Shown piece after piece: positions 28,128 through 39,639 of a stretch of DNA of 64,000 bases. Below the pieces are notes generated by a model. The model worked only from the letters and a program-made list of their open reading frames with translations. It was not told where the DNA came from and searched no databases. A program made the position numbers and the translations under genes. Source of the DNA: Scatophagus argus (lineage: Eukaryota; Chordata; Actinopteri; Scatophagidae); NCBI RefSeq assembly GCF_020382885.2, contig NC_058495.1, forward strand, positions 20,504,127 through 20,568,126, in the 5' to 3' direction. Position 1 is the first letter of the stretch; each line of letters opens with the position of its first letter.

Positions 28128-28250
28128 TTGAAATGCCAGAAGCGAAGGCAACCGGATATCTTCAGGTTGTTGAAGACGTTTCACCACCTTTTGGATGAGA
28201 GGCGAAACGTCTTCAACAACATAAAGATATCCAGTTGCCTTCCTTTCAAG
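28128..28250. repeat. Repeat with long inverted arms
   Basis: ggcaaccggatatcttcagg then ttgttgaagacgtttcacc is mirrored after about ten bases by ggcgaaacgtcttcaacaac then ataaagatatccagttgcc. The arms are roughly 45-50 bases and nearly complementary. The word gttgaagacgtttc is familiar from teleost interspersed repeats. Confidence 0.7.
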
Positions 28251-28499
28251 CACTTCAACCTTTCATCAGCCATTACTACATCAGTGCACTCAAACAAGGC
28301 AACAGGTGTAGTACAAACCCTGTGTAGCAGATGAGTAGCTATGAGAAGGCACTGTGAGTCCAAATACACCTGAGGAAATGAAAGTGAATTTATAAAGCAT
28401 TTGCTTGTTTTAAAAATGCTCCTTTTTCCCTCAGTGGACTATAATCCATAGTCACATCATTTGAATTAAGTAATAAATGTGAACAAACTGTACAGGGTT

Positions 28500-28522
28500 T
28501 CACACACACACACACACACACA
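28500..28522. repeat. CA microsatellite
   Basis: Pure (CA)n array between pfkfb4 and arpc4. Confidence 0.9.
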
Positions 28523-28709
28523 CTGTCTGCATCACTAAGGTATTACTTCCTCTTCCTCACAGCTGAAATAACAGAAACTGTGCATAATGTGGCCTAAGTG
28601 CTGACTAAAAAACAACTTCCTCAAAAAGCGCAACAGGGCCTTTTATAGGCACAGCAGCAGCACAACATGCTCACTGTGAATGACACAGAATGATGGACAC
28701 GTTTAAGTA

Positions 28710-29239
28710 TAAACAACAGAGTTTTATTATTTTTCAGTATTCTCATACATGGGCTTTGGTGGCTTCTTTACAGACAGCTCTTGCTCCATGTCCACGATTA
28801 AACACCACACGGGCTACTTTCCTCAAATGTGGATTTCCTGAACAGAGAAATTTTGGAGACAAATTTGAAACAACAGTGACAGAACATACGGACTCACATA
28901 CACAAAATACAAAAAACCTGGGAGTTTGCTTCGCAACAACACGTTCTCAGTGCCCCTGTATTCATGGATATCAACTGGATTAATACTTTAAGGACCCGCC
29001 TTTGTTTGGGGATTTGTTCTAAGTGGCTGAAAATGAAACTGGTAAATATTTCATTATATACAGTCATTGATATTCATGAGTACTGGGAAATACTCGAGAT
29101 GGGTGCAAAGGGTGTCATCGTCAGATTGGTCGTGTTCCTCTCGTGTCCTCGCTGATTGGCTGTTTACTCCTTTACTCTTGTGCTGGTTGGCCCTTGCAGC
29201 GTCTTCCCAGTTTGTGTGGGACCGGGGACAACACTGTCA
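28710..29239 (-). other. arpc4: arpc4 3' untranslated region
   Basis: It runs from the stop to an AATAAA on the - strand (TTTATT at 28723-28728). No other coding potential was seen. Confidence 0.6.
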
Positions 29240-29245
29240 TCAGAA
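29240..29245 (-). CDS. arpc4: arpc4 last coding exon (Phe-stop)
   Basis: After the acceptor ctgtccacag only TTC TGA is coding, restoring the expected C-terminal Phe. Confidence 0.85.
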   Translation of the reverse strand, partial: F

Positions 29246-31260
29246 CTGTGGACAGGAGAAGTCAAATTTTTTTTCCATTTAAGCACATCTCTCTTTTACA
29301 AGTACAGAAATTTGAGCCATAAGAGCAGAGAATAAATTTCTTACGTTCTTGAGGAATTCCTCGGCAACAATACGGGCCCTGGCATTAACGGACAGTTTCA
29401 TCTCACTGATCTCCTTGTCAATCTCCTCCATGAAGTGGATGACAAAGTCCACCAGCTTGTGTTTGTACATCTGCTCCGTGTGGAAGTTAGTGATCAAGAA
29501 GCTAATATCATATCCCTGAAATCACAGCATAAGAGCACAAGAAAGCCCGTTAATTAAATAGTATTCATGGGAATACACATTATAAATACTGAGGTACTTT
29601 CAGGTTTGTATACAGTTTCTAGATCATCTGAGTATGACATTTGCTCACAGTCAGTTCACACTTTTTCTCAGTTTTCGTTCGTATTTTTCTGTCAACATAC
29701 AGAAAAATCTAGTGTATGTACAGTGTCCCTTTATTGTTGCTCTCTCTTTAAAATTCTATTAAACACAACCCAGATTGCCCCTCCACCACACTTACCTCTA
29801 CTGGTTTCCTCCTCAGAATGAAGAAGTTCTCTGCTCTCATCATCATAAAGCGCATGAACTTGTGGCAAAGGATCTTCTCAATCTCATCGGCCTGCGGCGA
29901 ATCATTTTTAATGCACATCAGAACGGTGGAACAAAATTAGGAAACGTGAACAGTTCACCAAAAACCATGTGAGAGCTGCGGATTTAAAAATCACCTGTTT
30001 GACAGCGATGCTGACTCTGACAGAGTTGATGGATCCCTCGATGAGAACCTTCTCCTTGTCATTACGGCTAATCACCACCGGCTGAAGTAGCAGCTCCTTG
30101 CTGCTCCTGTAACCACAATGAAATCCACCTGTTACAAATGACCCTGCGCAGACCCTTAAAATAACTTGTTGGAAAATTCAAACTCCACATTGCATTGGCA
30201 GCACACCTGCACACAGGTTGCAGCAAGTCCCCGCTGGCCAATTTTACAGCCTTCCTGATGCTTATGTAATTTTTTTCCCCCTCTCCAACATTTTCTAGCG
30301 CAATTTTGCACAAGCCCACACTTGTGTGACAGCTGGAGATGATCTGCAAACAGCTTAAGGGCTGGAGAAACAGGAGGCAGCAAATACACGGCAACATACC
30401 TGACTTCCACCTCTGGCTTGTTGTGACGCTCCACCACTTGAGAGGAGAAGTTCTCCAGGCAGAGGGCGGCCTGCAAGGTGGCCCTCACAGCGTTCAAGTA
30501 GGGGCGCAGAGTCGCTGTCTAAAGGAGAAATGCATTAAGATCTGATGATAAGATATCTGGGTGGGTCCCCCTGGAGAAAAGATCTTGTTGGATGATGCAT
30601 GCACTTGTTATTGAGGTCAGGGCGAACTGGACCTCCCTGCACCTTGTGGGTGACTCAGTTAGCAGGGTCGGTTTATGTTTGGTCAGGAAGCAAAATGAGC
30701 TGAATGCAGTAGTTACGGGTCAGTTACAATCCACTTACAGTTTCCCCATCTTTATATTTTACAGACATAACCATGAACAGTTATTTTAGAAAGAAAAACA
30801 ACGATCAGCATGACCCTAATGCAAGTTTTCTGTATATAAAGGTGAGGGTCCTCTTCGAAACGAGGGTTTGGGGGGTTTTTGTTTGTATTAACGGTACTAA
30901 ATAGCATGCTTACGGGTTATCCAAACTGCAGCCCATCCATGAAATTACACCCATCTACATTATTGTGTGTAATGCCGAAGGTATAAGCAGCTTTCGCATC
31001 GTCTAATAACAGAGCTACGAGTCATAGTAACGAGGAAAAGGGGGGGAGAGAGGAAAAGACAGTTCAGCTCAATCACTTTAGTTTTCTGCAAAGCGTATCA
31101 AGGATGCCCCTTCTCGTTTCACCGCAACCAACCAGAAACCCCGTCTGTGAGAAACACGGAGCTGGCTAGCTAATCTCGCCTCGAATGTAGCCATAGTTCA
31201 ATCAGGTAAATGGCTAAATAATATAATATAAAGATAGTTTCAGTGCAAGCAACTTACCAT
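29240..31260 (-). CDS. arpc4: Actin-related protein 2/3 complex subunit 4
   Basis: Core structural subunit (p20) of the seven-protein Arp2/3 complex, which nucleates branched actin filaments; it pairs with ARPC2 in the complex centre. Coding exons on the - strand in transcript order: 31258-31260 (the ATG alone), 30400-30518, 29995-30106, 29796-29891, 29345-29515 and 29240-29245 (Phe and stop only). The joined frame is 507 bases, 168 residues, the same length as human ARPC4. It reads [20 protein letters not shown], then [20 protein letters not shown], then [20 protein letters not shown], then [20 protein letters not shown], ending AEEFLKNF. It is nearly identical to the mammalian protein as I recall it. 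All junctions are GT-AG and in phase. It is convergent with pfkfb4 and head-to-head with tada3. Confidence 0.96.
29345..29515 (-). CDS. arpc4: arpc4 exon 5
   Basis: It encodes [20 protein letters not shown] through [15 protein letters not shown], the long C-terminal helix. Confidence 0.96.
29796..29891 (-). CDS. arpc4: arpc4 exon 4
   Basis: It encodes [20 protein letters not shown] and [12 protein letters not shown]; 32 codons, phase 0. Confidence 0.96.
29995..30106 (-). CDS. arpc4: arpc4 exon 3
   Basis: It encodes (R)[20 protein letters not shown] and [17 protein letters not shown]. Confidence 0.96.
30400..30518 (-). CDS. arpc4: arpc4 exon 2
   Basis: It encodes [20 protein letters not shown] and [19 protein letters not shown]; acceptor ctttag, donor AG|gtatgt. 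Confidence 0.96.
31258..31260 (-). CDS. arpc4: arpc4 exon 1 coding part (ATG only)
   Basis: The donor gtaagt follows the ATG immediately, so this exon contributes only the initiator Met. Known arpc4 genes are organised this way, and the next exon opens in phase 0 with ACA (Thr). Confidence 0.85.
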
Positions 31261-32271
31261 TTTTGTGCCGTAAAAGACGGAAGTTCCTCAGCCACGCCTG
31301 GGACTCCTCTTCCGTAAATCATACATAGTCGAGCACAGATGGGGTGCGCTAGATTTATATAGCGATTTCCCCACACAGAAGAAATGCGATGCTTTGTTCG
31401 TATTACAACGCCTCACTGGAGCATCTTTGCTATAAAACGAACATACCCTACGATGCGTCCATTCTGTTCGGTGAACAGGAGACATTTCGTTCAGAGACAC
31501 TGTGTCCAGGAGCCATTTTCAAGTTTTGCTACCTGTTTTCGAATAAAAAATGACAAACTATAAGATCATAATCCACATAAGACCTAGTTAAATGAATGAA
31601 TTAGGAATTTAGCGGTAATCGTTTTTATGCTCCATGACAGAATATGGTTTGTTCCGATCATACCACTCTAGCACTAGTTAGCATAACACATTTACAATTC
31701 TTCAAGTCCGTTTTGATGGATAGTAATGTTTGATAATCTACCATCAATTTTGCAATGTAATCTAACTAGTATGTTATGTAAAATTTCCTACGCTGTCGAA
31801 AGTAGACCGTAATACTGTTGGAATATATTTAACCCCCCCCTCCAAATACAATGGTTTTTTCCATCATGGATGCCATACACTGACGGTAAAATTCGTTTCT
31901 GTTAAACATTCTAATATTTTTATCTGTGCTTTAGTCTTGTACCTTTCAACTTTTGTAATCTTATAAGTCTTTCGTGTGAAACGTTCGTGTGCAAAATGGT
32001 GAAATCATAGCAACCATTCTCACAGTTTGTGCAGTGTGGGCCCAGCTGCTTGCATGCTGTGAGGCGGACCGACGTTTATTTGGGTTCGTGCGTGCGTGCG
32101 TGCGTGCTTACTTGACTGTGTGTTTAATGTATGTATCTGATAGAGAGACAAAAACTGAGAGTAACAACAACAGCTGGACACCCCTCCGTCTAATCGTCTT
32201 TCATTATCTACGCCGTCCATCCTCACGTCTCAGGTCATTCAGACACTGCCAGCTCTTTGCCACACAGCATC
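31261..32271. promoter_or_regulatory. Divergent arpc4 / tada3 promoter region
   Basis: The two start codons are 1.0 kb apart and face away from each other. Next to the arpc4 ATG are ETS-type motifs in both orientations: ACGGAAGT (31277-31284) and CTTCCGT (31309-31315). No TATA box is evident. The tada3 ATG is preceded by an acceptor-like tttgccacacag, so an untranslated tada3 exon probably lies in this interval; I could not place it. Confidence 0.5.
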
Positions 32272-32481
32272 ATGAGTGAGTTAAAGGACTGTCCCCCACT
32301 GAAATACTACGATTTCAAGCCCGTCGAGCATGTGAAGGTGTGTCCCCGCTACACCGCTGTGCTCGGCCGCTCAGAGGACGATGGCATCGGTATTGAGGAG
32401 CTGGACACTTTGCAGCTGGAGCTGGAGACGCTCCTCTCTTCAGCCAGCCGCCGCCTCCGAGCCCTGGAGGAGCAGAGACAG
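32272..32481 (+). CDS. tada3: tada3 first coding exon
   Basis: 70 codons from MSELKDCPPLKYYDF to RALEEQRQ; donor CAG|gtaggg, phase 0. Confidence 0.95.
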
Positions 32482-34870
32482 GTAGGGGGAACATGGGAAC
32501 CTCCTCCCATTCATCTAACTTGTCTGTATGAAATTAGACTTTCTTTCCAAGTCAGTTGTCTGTGACTTAATCTCAAATGAAAACACATACTCCATTCTTG
32601 TTGGCTGCTGTTTGTAACTTCCCTGATGTGCTGCCTCACAGATCCTCACAGACTGGCAGGACAAGAAGGGAGATAAACGCTTTCTGAAGCTGGGAAAAGA
32701 CCCAGACCCTGCTGCCCCCTCTCGCCACAAACCAAAGAAGCAAAAGTTGGACAGCAAAGGCGGTCATGGGCCAGGTCCAGGTCCTGGTAGACCCAAATCT
32801 AAAAATTTGCAGCCGAAAGAGTATGAATTTACAGATGATCCACAAGACATTCCCCGCACTCCGAAAAATGATGCTCCCAACAGGTCAGCAACAACGGCTT
32901 GTCATAATATGGCTCACATGTGTTACACTGTAATTGGTTTGCCTCAGTGCTTTGTTTTGTTTTTCTTCAGATTTTGGGCATCAGTCGAGCCATATTGTGC
33001 TGATATCACGAATGAAGAGATTCGACTGCTGGAAGAACTTCTGAAACCCCCGGAGGATGAAGCAGAGTATTTCAAAGTATGACATCAAAAATCACGCACC
33101 TGTTGTGTTATATACCTAAATTCACTAATGGTTCAGCCACATTTATGGGTGTTTTTACTCTAAATTAAAAATTTAATTTTACATAAGTGTTGAACCTTCA
33201 TGCTGTCTGTGTTAACTGTAGACTCCAGCACTTGGGAAACACTACTCTCAACGTTGGGCTCAGGAGGATCTGCTGGAGGAGCAGAGGGAAGGAGCGCGAG
33301 CCAACGACAAGAAAAAGAATCTCATGGGAGGGCCGCTGTCTGAACTGGATGCCAAAGGTGAGGGACGACTGCAGCCTGTGCCTGAAATGAGCTCACATGG
33401 GCTAATTTTCTCTTTGGCATTCCCATGTCAGACTGCACAAGCCACGTTAACACTCATCTCCATTTCCAATTACTGTAGACGTGGACTCTCTGTTGAAAAA
33501 GTCAGAGTCTCAGCATGAGTCTCCAGAAGATGGATGTCCCTTCGGTCCTCTCACACAGCGCCTGCTCCAGGCCCTTGTAGAGGTCAGTATGTGAAATACT
33601 CAGATGTAAATATTCTGGAAGCACTGAAACTTGACAGTTGATGAGACTGCATTTTGTTTTCTTCCAGGAGAACATTATATCCCCCATGGAGGATTCTCCT
33701 ATACCTGACATATCAGGGAAAGATGCTAATGATGGCGCTGGGACTTCTCCTCGAAGCCAAGGAAAAGCTTTTAGGTATTTGGGCAACGCCTGATGAATGT
33801 ATGAGATATCAAAAGCACCAAGATCAGTTCTGCAAATGAGATAATTTGGCATTTTGGCTGCCATTTTCACACATTATGCACACATTCATACAGTTCATGC
33901 CATGCATACATGCCAAATGTCCCTGGATCCTTTGGGTATATGTGGCCTTGGCCCTCTTCACTTCTGTCAGCTCTCTTCTCGCCATCCTGAGTGCCAATCT
34001 GTCACCTGACCTAAACGCAGCATCCCTGGCTTTCAGCAGAGACCGGACCTCTGCGTTCAGCCAGGGTTTCTGGTTTGGGTAGTTGGTTACAGTCCTGGTG
34101 CTGGTGACATCTCTACACAGTGCACAGGCCACAATGTTATATTGATTGTGAGCTTGGTTCTTTAAAGCAACTCTATGTAATTTAAATGATTCTGGCTCAG
34201 TCAAGACGTTAGACGTTACTTGACCACCTGGAAAAACGACTCAATCATAGTGTTGCTTTAATATATTGTGTGTCTTTCAGAGTACTCTGACATGTGTTGG
34301 TACGATAAAGTTTCATAAGGTTAACAAGCTGCCATCCTGAACTTTTTCACATATATCTTTATATGTTCTGTTCTATCATCCCTCCAGTGTTCCTCACACA
34401 CGTTCTCTGGAGGCTCGGATCAAAGAGGAACTGGTGGCTCAGGGGCTGCTGGACTCTGAGGAGCGACCTGGTCCAGGAGGAGACTCTGAGGATGAGGTCC
34501 TGGCAGAGCTGCAGAAGAGACAAGCAGAGCTCAAAGCCCTGATTGCTCACAACCGAGCCCGTAAGCAGGAGCTGCTCCGGTGAGGACACAGAACAGCTGT
34601 GGATATGTGTACCATGACATAAGCTTTACATCACAAACATTCAGAACATTAACTTTATATTTACTGCCACTTCGCAGGTTGGCGAAAGAGGAGATGCACA
34701 AACAGGAGCTGAGGCAGAGAGTCAGGGTGTCTGACAATGAGGTCATGGAGGGATTTCGACGAATCATGGCAGCCAGGCAGAAGAAACGTACCCCGACCAA
34801 GAAGGAGAAGGACCAGGCCTGGAAAGCACTGAAGGAGAGGGAAAGCATCCTCAAGCTACTGGATGGATAG
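32272..34870 (+). CDS. tada3: Transcriptional adapter 3
   Basis: Nuclear adaptor subunit linking the GCN5/PCAF acetyltransferase module to the SAGA/ATAC coactivators, with ADA2 and SGF29. Eight coding exons: 32272-32481, 32642-32883, 32971-33076, 33222-33357, 33479-33582, 33668-33774, 34388-34579 and 34678-34870. All junctions are GT-AG and in phase. The product is 429 residues against 432 in human as remembered. It opens MSELKDCPPLKYYDFKPVEH, with a central GHGPGPGPGRPKSKN linker, FWASVEPYCADIT, PFGPLTQRLLQALVEENIIS, a charged coiled-coil-like region (EVLAELQKRQAELKALIAH), and the conserved C-terminus RQKKRTPTKKEKDQAWKAL ending LKLLDG. The ATG at 32272 was chosen because MSEL is the family start. 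The intron before exon 7 carries a LINE fragment. Confidence 0.96.
32642..32883 (+). CDS. tada3: tada3 exon
   Basis: It encodes ILTDWQDKKGDKRFLKLGKD, the basic/Gly-Pro linker GHGPGPGPGRPKSKN, and DDPQDIPRTPKNDAPN. Confidence 0.95.
32971..33076 (+). CDS. tada3: tada3 exon
   Basis: It encodes (R)FWASVEPYCADITNEEIRL and LEELLKPPEDEAEYFK. Confidence 0.96.
33222..33357 (+). CDS. tada3: tada3 exon
   Basis: It encodes TPALGKHYSQRWAQEDLLEE, QREGARANDKKKNLMGG and PLSELDAK. Confidence 0.95.
33479..33582 (+). CDS. tada3: tada3 exon
   Basis: It encodes DVDSLLKKSESQHESPEDGC and PFGPLTQRLLQALVE. Confidence 0.96.
33668..33774 (+). CDS. tada3: tada3 exon
   Basis: It encodes ENIISPMEDSPIPDISGKDA and NDGAGTSPRSQGKAF; donor AG|gtattt is weaker than the others. 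Confidence 0.94.
33850..34165 (-). mobile_element. Non-LTR retrotransposon (LINE) fragment
   Basis: On the - strand it encodes TVTNYPNQKPWLNAEVRSLL then KARDAAFRSGDRLALRMAR and AKATYTQRIQGHL. This block is typical of the segment between endonuclease and reverse transcriptase in L2-like LINEs of fish. It is short, 5'- and 3'-truncated, and lies antisense within a tada3 intron. Confidence 0.7.
34388..34579 (+). CDS. tada3: tada3 exon
   Basis: It encodes (S)VPHTRSLEARIKEELVAQG through LAELQKRQAELKALIAHNRA and KQELL, largely helical and charged. Confidence 0.95.
34678..34870 (+). CDS. tada3: tada3 last coding exon
   Basis: It encodes LAKEEMHKQELRQRVRVSDN through KRTPTKKEKDQAWK to LKLLDG, with TAG at 34868-34870. 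Confidence 0.96.
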
Positions 34871-35185
34871 AGAAAGAAACAGTTTGCGTCTGGTTTTTAT
34901 CCGGAGAAACCTCGGAAGAAAGGAAAGTGACACCGATTAGAACAGCTGTGACAGCTGTTACATGGTCTGTGATGGTGTACGAAGCAGTTGACTGCAAGTC
35001 TGCGTAACTTCACTAGGGATGTTTCTGTAGTAGTTTTTACATCATGCACAGCTGAAAGTTCGTTTGAATTTTTCCGTCTTTGTAATTGGAATTTTTATGT
35101 TGCTTTTTACTTTGTTTACCATTGTAATGTTATGGAAACAACACACATGAATGTTTGAATAAATTGGTATCGTCTAAAGACATTT
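34871..35185 (+). other. tada3: tada3 3' untranslated region
   Basis: It runs to an AATAAA at 35158-35163; non-coding. Confidence 0.7.
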
Positions 35186-36089
35186 CAGAGGAAATACAGA
35201 ATTAGTCTTTTCTTCAGTGCAGATTGTGATTCCTCTTGGAGCCCAGATGGTTAGCAGCATTAGAAACTGAAGGTCTGAAATGCCCACTGCTGCAACTGGT
35301 TCAGTGGTTAAACATCACTGGGTGGATTAATATGTTTTCTGTTGCTTTGTTTGCTGTTTTCATCACAGCACATTCACAGACAGTAGGATGTGGCTAACCT
35401 TTGAAACCAAGGGTCCCTTCCCCTTTGTTTTCACTTTTTCAGCTGTAATGATAAAACACACATGGGGATGTAATTAGAGTTACATCAAAAGCAACGTTAA
35501 TTAAGTATTAATTACGAGAAAAGCTGAATTAACAGAAGTCATCCATCTATCAGTAAGCCAAATCCCATTTTCTGTTGCTCAAGTGCTTTATTTTGAACTA
35601 AATTTATCTCTAAGTGTAAGATGTAGAAAGCTTTATGTATCTTTTCCATTAGATTCCTGAAAGAGTGTCACTGCTAACTTTTAGCTGTGTTATTTATGGT
35701 AGATGCCAATCATGAATGTATTCTGGTTTGCTGTATCTGAAATTGCCAGCAGGTGTCAGTGTTGCCGTGGATATAGAGCCGATAGAGGGAAGCGTCTCCT
35801 GGTCTGAAAAGGTGAGCTGATAGTTAGTGAAAGCAGTTACTACTTCTCTGTTAGGAAATTCTTGGTTATTTCTGTAACATTTGCAAAAAAGCAAACATTT
35901 CAAAGCGGTATTATTCTGTTGACAGCAGTGCTGTCACAAAGATAACTGAATTGCTTTTGGTTTTCCTTGGAGTGACATCCACCAAAAACGTAGGACAGAA
36001 ATGTTGAGTTTATTCACCGCTGAGTCTGAGGCTGCCAGCCTGACTGCATCACCAACCAGTCTTCATTTTCTGTGGTGGCAGACAGAATT

Positions 36090-36400
36090 GAAAAAGCAAG
36101 GTTTATAAGGAACCAGTCTAAAGCAGAAGGTGGTCCGTTTGATTCCCAGGACCAACAGGATAAATCTGGCTGGGAACTGTGATAACGCAGCTTTCCGCTC
36201 CCTCATTACTACCACCCACCAAGGTGCCCTTGAACCAGGGCTGCAACCCCAACTGCATCAGTGGAGCTGCTCAGTGGCCAGCAGATCAAACGGTGGTTGA
36301 ACCGGCAGTTTCCAGGTGTGAATGTTCTGTATAAGTGTGTGAATGTGATCGGGGTGTTCCTGCAAGAGAGAGCGAGAGCATTGCTGTCAGTGCTGTCAGT
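36090..36400 (+). repeat. Dispersed teleost repeat
   Basis: cacccaccaaggtgcccttg, then cccaactgcatcagtgg, then agctgctcagtggccagc, then gtgatcggggtgttcctgca are words of a widespread teleost repeat recognised from memory. Confidence 0.5.
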
Positions 36401-37299
36401 GCTGTGAGAGTTTCGGAAATAAACAGAGGTTAAAAAGATGCAGGTGGTGTCATTGTTCTACAACATTATATTGTGCAATCAATATTTATTTCAGAATGAT
36501 TCATTAAAGAAAAATATTTGTCACTTTAATGTGTTAAAAAAAACAACACAGTTTTGATATGCCTGGCCTTCCATAGTGTTAAGTTGTGTGTATTTACAGC
36601 TCGTTTCAAAATGCTGCGTATGTGCTGACAAAGTGATGAAGATGTTTTATTTATAGTGCATTCAGCTCTATTTGCCACCATACGTTTTTTCCTTTCTGAG
36701 AAAAGTGGTTCATGGTACTGCGCTCTTCCTCTTTACTGAGTCGCCACTAGATGGCAGTCATTGTCTTTTGACTGACTAAGTGCACAGAATTTACACAGCT
36801 AAGGGCCTGTGGTTGACATCAGCCCAAAGCAGAGTGTGTCATTGTGGTGTGTGTCCAAGCCTTCACTTGGAGATATCCTCGCTGGTATTGATCCTGAGAT
36901 AAAGCAGGAGACGTCGTGTCTCACAGTGTGCAGCTGTGTGTGAGGGTCACTCAGTTCCCAACACCACATTCAGACACACCAACTACCACATGATCACGAC
37001 CTGTACACCACTGGATTCAGAATATCAGTTCATACCGAGAGCTGAGGAGGAAATATGTGCTCCACTGTGAGTTAGTAAATATTTTCTATAGTAGCTGTTT
37101 TTTTTCTCCTCATTGTTTCACCGCCCTTGCACAATAAATCACTATCACATGAGGTCACCAGGCTTTGGCATTACAAATGGGTAGAGGACGGGTGCTACCA
37201 GGATGCTACTTCCTGTCCAACATATGTTTAGAGAAAATACATTTCTTTTAAATATAACATAATGTAGCATATGATACAACTAACCTTTGGTATGCATAG

Positions 37300-37440
37300 G
37301 TATGACTTCCTTGTTGCATGTCTGTGTTCAACTAAGGATGGATCAAATGCAGAAGACGAATTCACTGTGTGTATGTAAAAATATATATACTGTCAATAAA
37401 GCTGATTCTTCTTCTTCTTCTACTTCTTCTTCTTCTTCTT
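37300..37440 (+). repeat. Dispersed teleost repeat ending in a CTT microsatellite, copy 2
   Basis: aactaaggatggatcaaatg, then cagaagacgaattcactgtg, then aaaatatatatactgtcaat, then a (ttc)n tail. It is the inverted counterpart of 19742-19965. Confidence 0.7.
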
Positions 37441-39639
37441 CATACATGTGTACATACAGATCTGTATATAGAATATGCTGTAACGGTGAGACGCCCTGTG
37501 CAAATCCACATTAATGTGGCTAAACCGTCAAAAGAAGACTGGGTTTAAAATAAGAGCTCATGTTCTTTGCCATTGAGCACAGTGCAGCGCTTCCAGCCAG
37601 CCTGGAGGCTGCAACAATGGCCCAATCATTGTGCAAAACCGCCCCTCAGTTTGGGCTGGTGTCCTCTACGCAAATTCATAATGCCAGAAGCCTGCGTGTA
37701 TGAAAGCTTTTAATAACATGCACAGCCATTGAATCCTCCTCACAGGTGAAAGAGAGGCTGAATAGATAGTTGTGGCGGCCCCTCAAGGCTGGGTGTATCA
37801 CACGCTGCTTTTGTTGCATTTGTTGTCATTAGACCTAAACTGAAGGGCAGGTGGGTTTTGTTGATACAACGCTCATACACGCTCAATGATGCCCGTCCAC
37901 TGTTTGCACATCATGAATTGAACTGTTTTTTAAAGACTGGGTGCCTTTTAACAATCCAGGTGGTGTGGCTCTAACTTCGACCTCGGATCCACTTGGTCAC
38001 GTAGTTCGCTCTCGTCTCCGCCTGCGAAATTCAGCTACATGATGAGCTTCTTCACTCCTCTCTGTCATGGCCTGTAAACCTTTATGGCTGTTTAGGAAGA
38101 GGGCTCTCCACTGGAGGGTCTGAGTAAATAACTTGAACTTCAGCATTCTGGCACAAGATGTGCAGCGGCTGTATGTCTGGAAGCTTTTTCTATGTCTCCT
38201 CAGGCAATTACGAGAAGACAAGAGGGTAAATTCAGTGCTATCATGTGGGCAGGCTGAGTTGGGTGTTATGTGTTTAAATGAGCACGCACAGACACGCACA
38301 CATCTGTACTACTATCACTCCTGATCTCCTGTCGGTGGGAGCCTTTCTGTCCATCGGCTCTTTGTTTTTCCCGTTTGTATGAACTATGTTTTTTTCTCCG
38401 GCGTTCTCCTCCTACTCCACCTCCATCTCTGCGTTCCTGAGCTGGCATTAAGCATTCGCAGAGACAGGCCGACACACACACAGACACACTACAGACACAC
38501 TACAGACAGACGAAAAGGGGTAGAGGGATTTAACATAAATCTGTCTGTCCTTTGTCCTAATACTATTTAGGTTTCATGCTGAATTGAAACTGCACATGCG
38601 ACAGAGATACAGACAGAGGTTGAGACAGCTGCTGAGGACTGCCGGTCCACTGAGAAGACCCTCTGTCTGTCCAGGCCACGCCTCGGCTCTACTCCCACAC
38701 TGAGAACTATTGTCTTCAGGGCTGCTTCCACTGTTCTGATGTCATGGTTTGTCCTTCCCCGGAGGACTGCTGTTGCTCTTGTGGTAAAACATGACAGACC
38801 TTTTAGCCTGCAAGTCAGAGTCATAAACAACTGCATGGACGCATGTTGAGATAGTCACAAGCAACACATACACAACAACACTGCTGTGCTTTCACCTTTT
38901 TGGTGTCTCCTTTAACCTGGACTCATTTGAATGCTATTTGCCTCTCATTTGCATGGCAGTTGAAGCTTTTCTTGTGTGTCTCCTGAATTTAGCAGCTTAC
39001 ATGCAAATTGTTTCACCTCGTTCAGCCCTACCTGCCTGGGCATTGCTCATCAGTGAGGTAAAGATTCTTAGGTCCCCTTTTGAGCCTGTCATGCCTGCAG
39101 GGTATTTTGTACAAGACAAGCCATTCACTTACAGTAGAGGCAACGAACTCAGGCAGAAAAGTGAAGTCTGTGAGATGCATTGTTAGCCATGCTCCTTTGT
39201 TGTATTAGTGCTGGTTTGTCAGTTAGTCTATTGCTTTCTGCACACTAAAATATCTCAACATCTATTAGAGCAGTTGGTGTGAAATTTTGTTTAGATATTC
39301 ATGGTTCCGAGTGGATGAAACCTCATGATTTTGGTGATGTTTGTCTTTGATGTGAAATTCTGTGTGAGGCTATAAAATCGATTGCCATCAAATTTAATTT
39401 GTAGCTGGTGACCAAATTACAGCTTCTAGACATTAATGAGATTTCAATTTGAGCATGTCACCATTCTAGCATTAGCATTTAGCTAATAGACCAGAGCAGG
39501 ACTAGGAGCAGACTAGGCTTAGTCTTACTAACTAAGGAGAGAAGTGATTAGGTTCATAGTATTTATAGGCGGTAAGCAAAATTGATACCAGTCTGATAAC
39601 ATGGGTGAGAGCAGGTTTGGGGCCTGGAGATGAGCATGA

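Larger units (their letters stand above)
27691..28709. other. Intergenic between convergent pfkfb4 and arpc4
   Basis: No exon was recognised. It contains a diverged repeat (27740-27870), a long hairpin-forming repeat (28128-28250) and a CA array (28500-28522). Confidence 0.5.
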
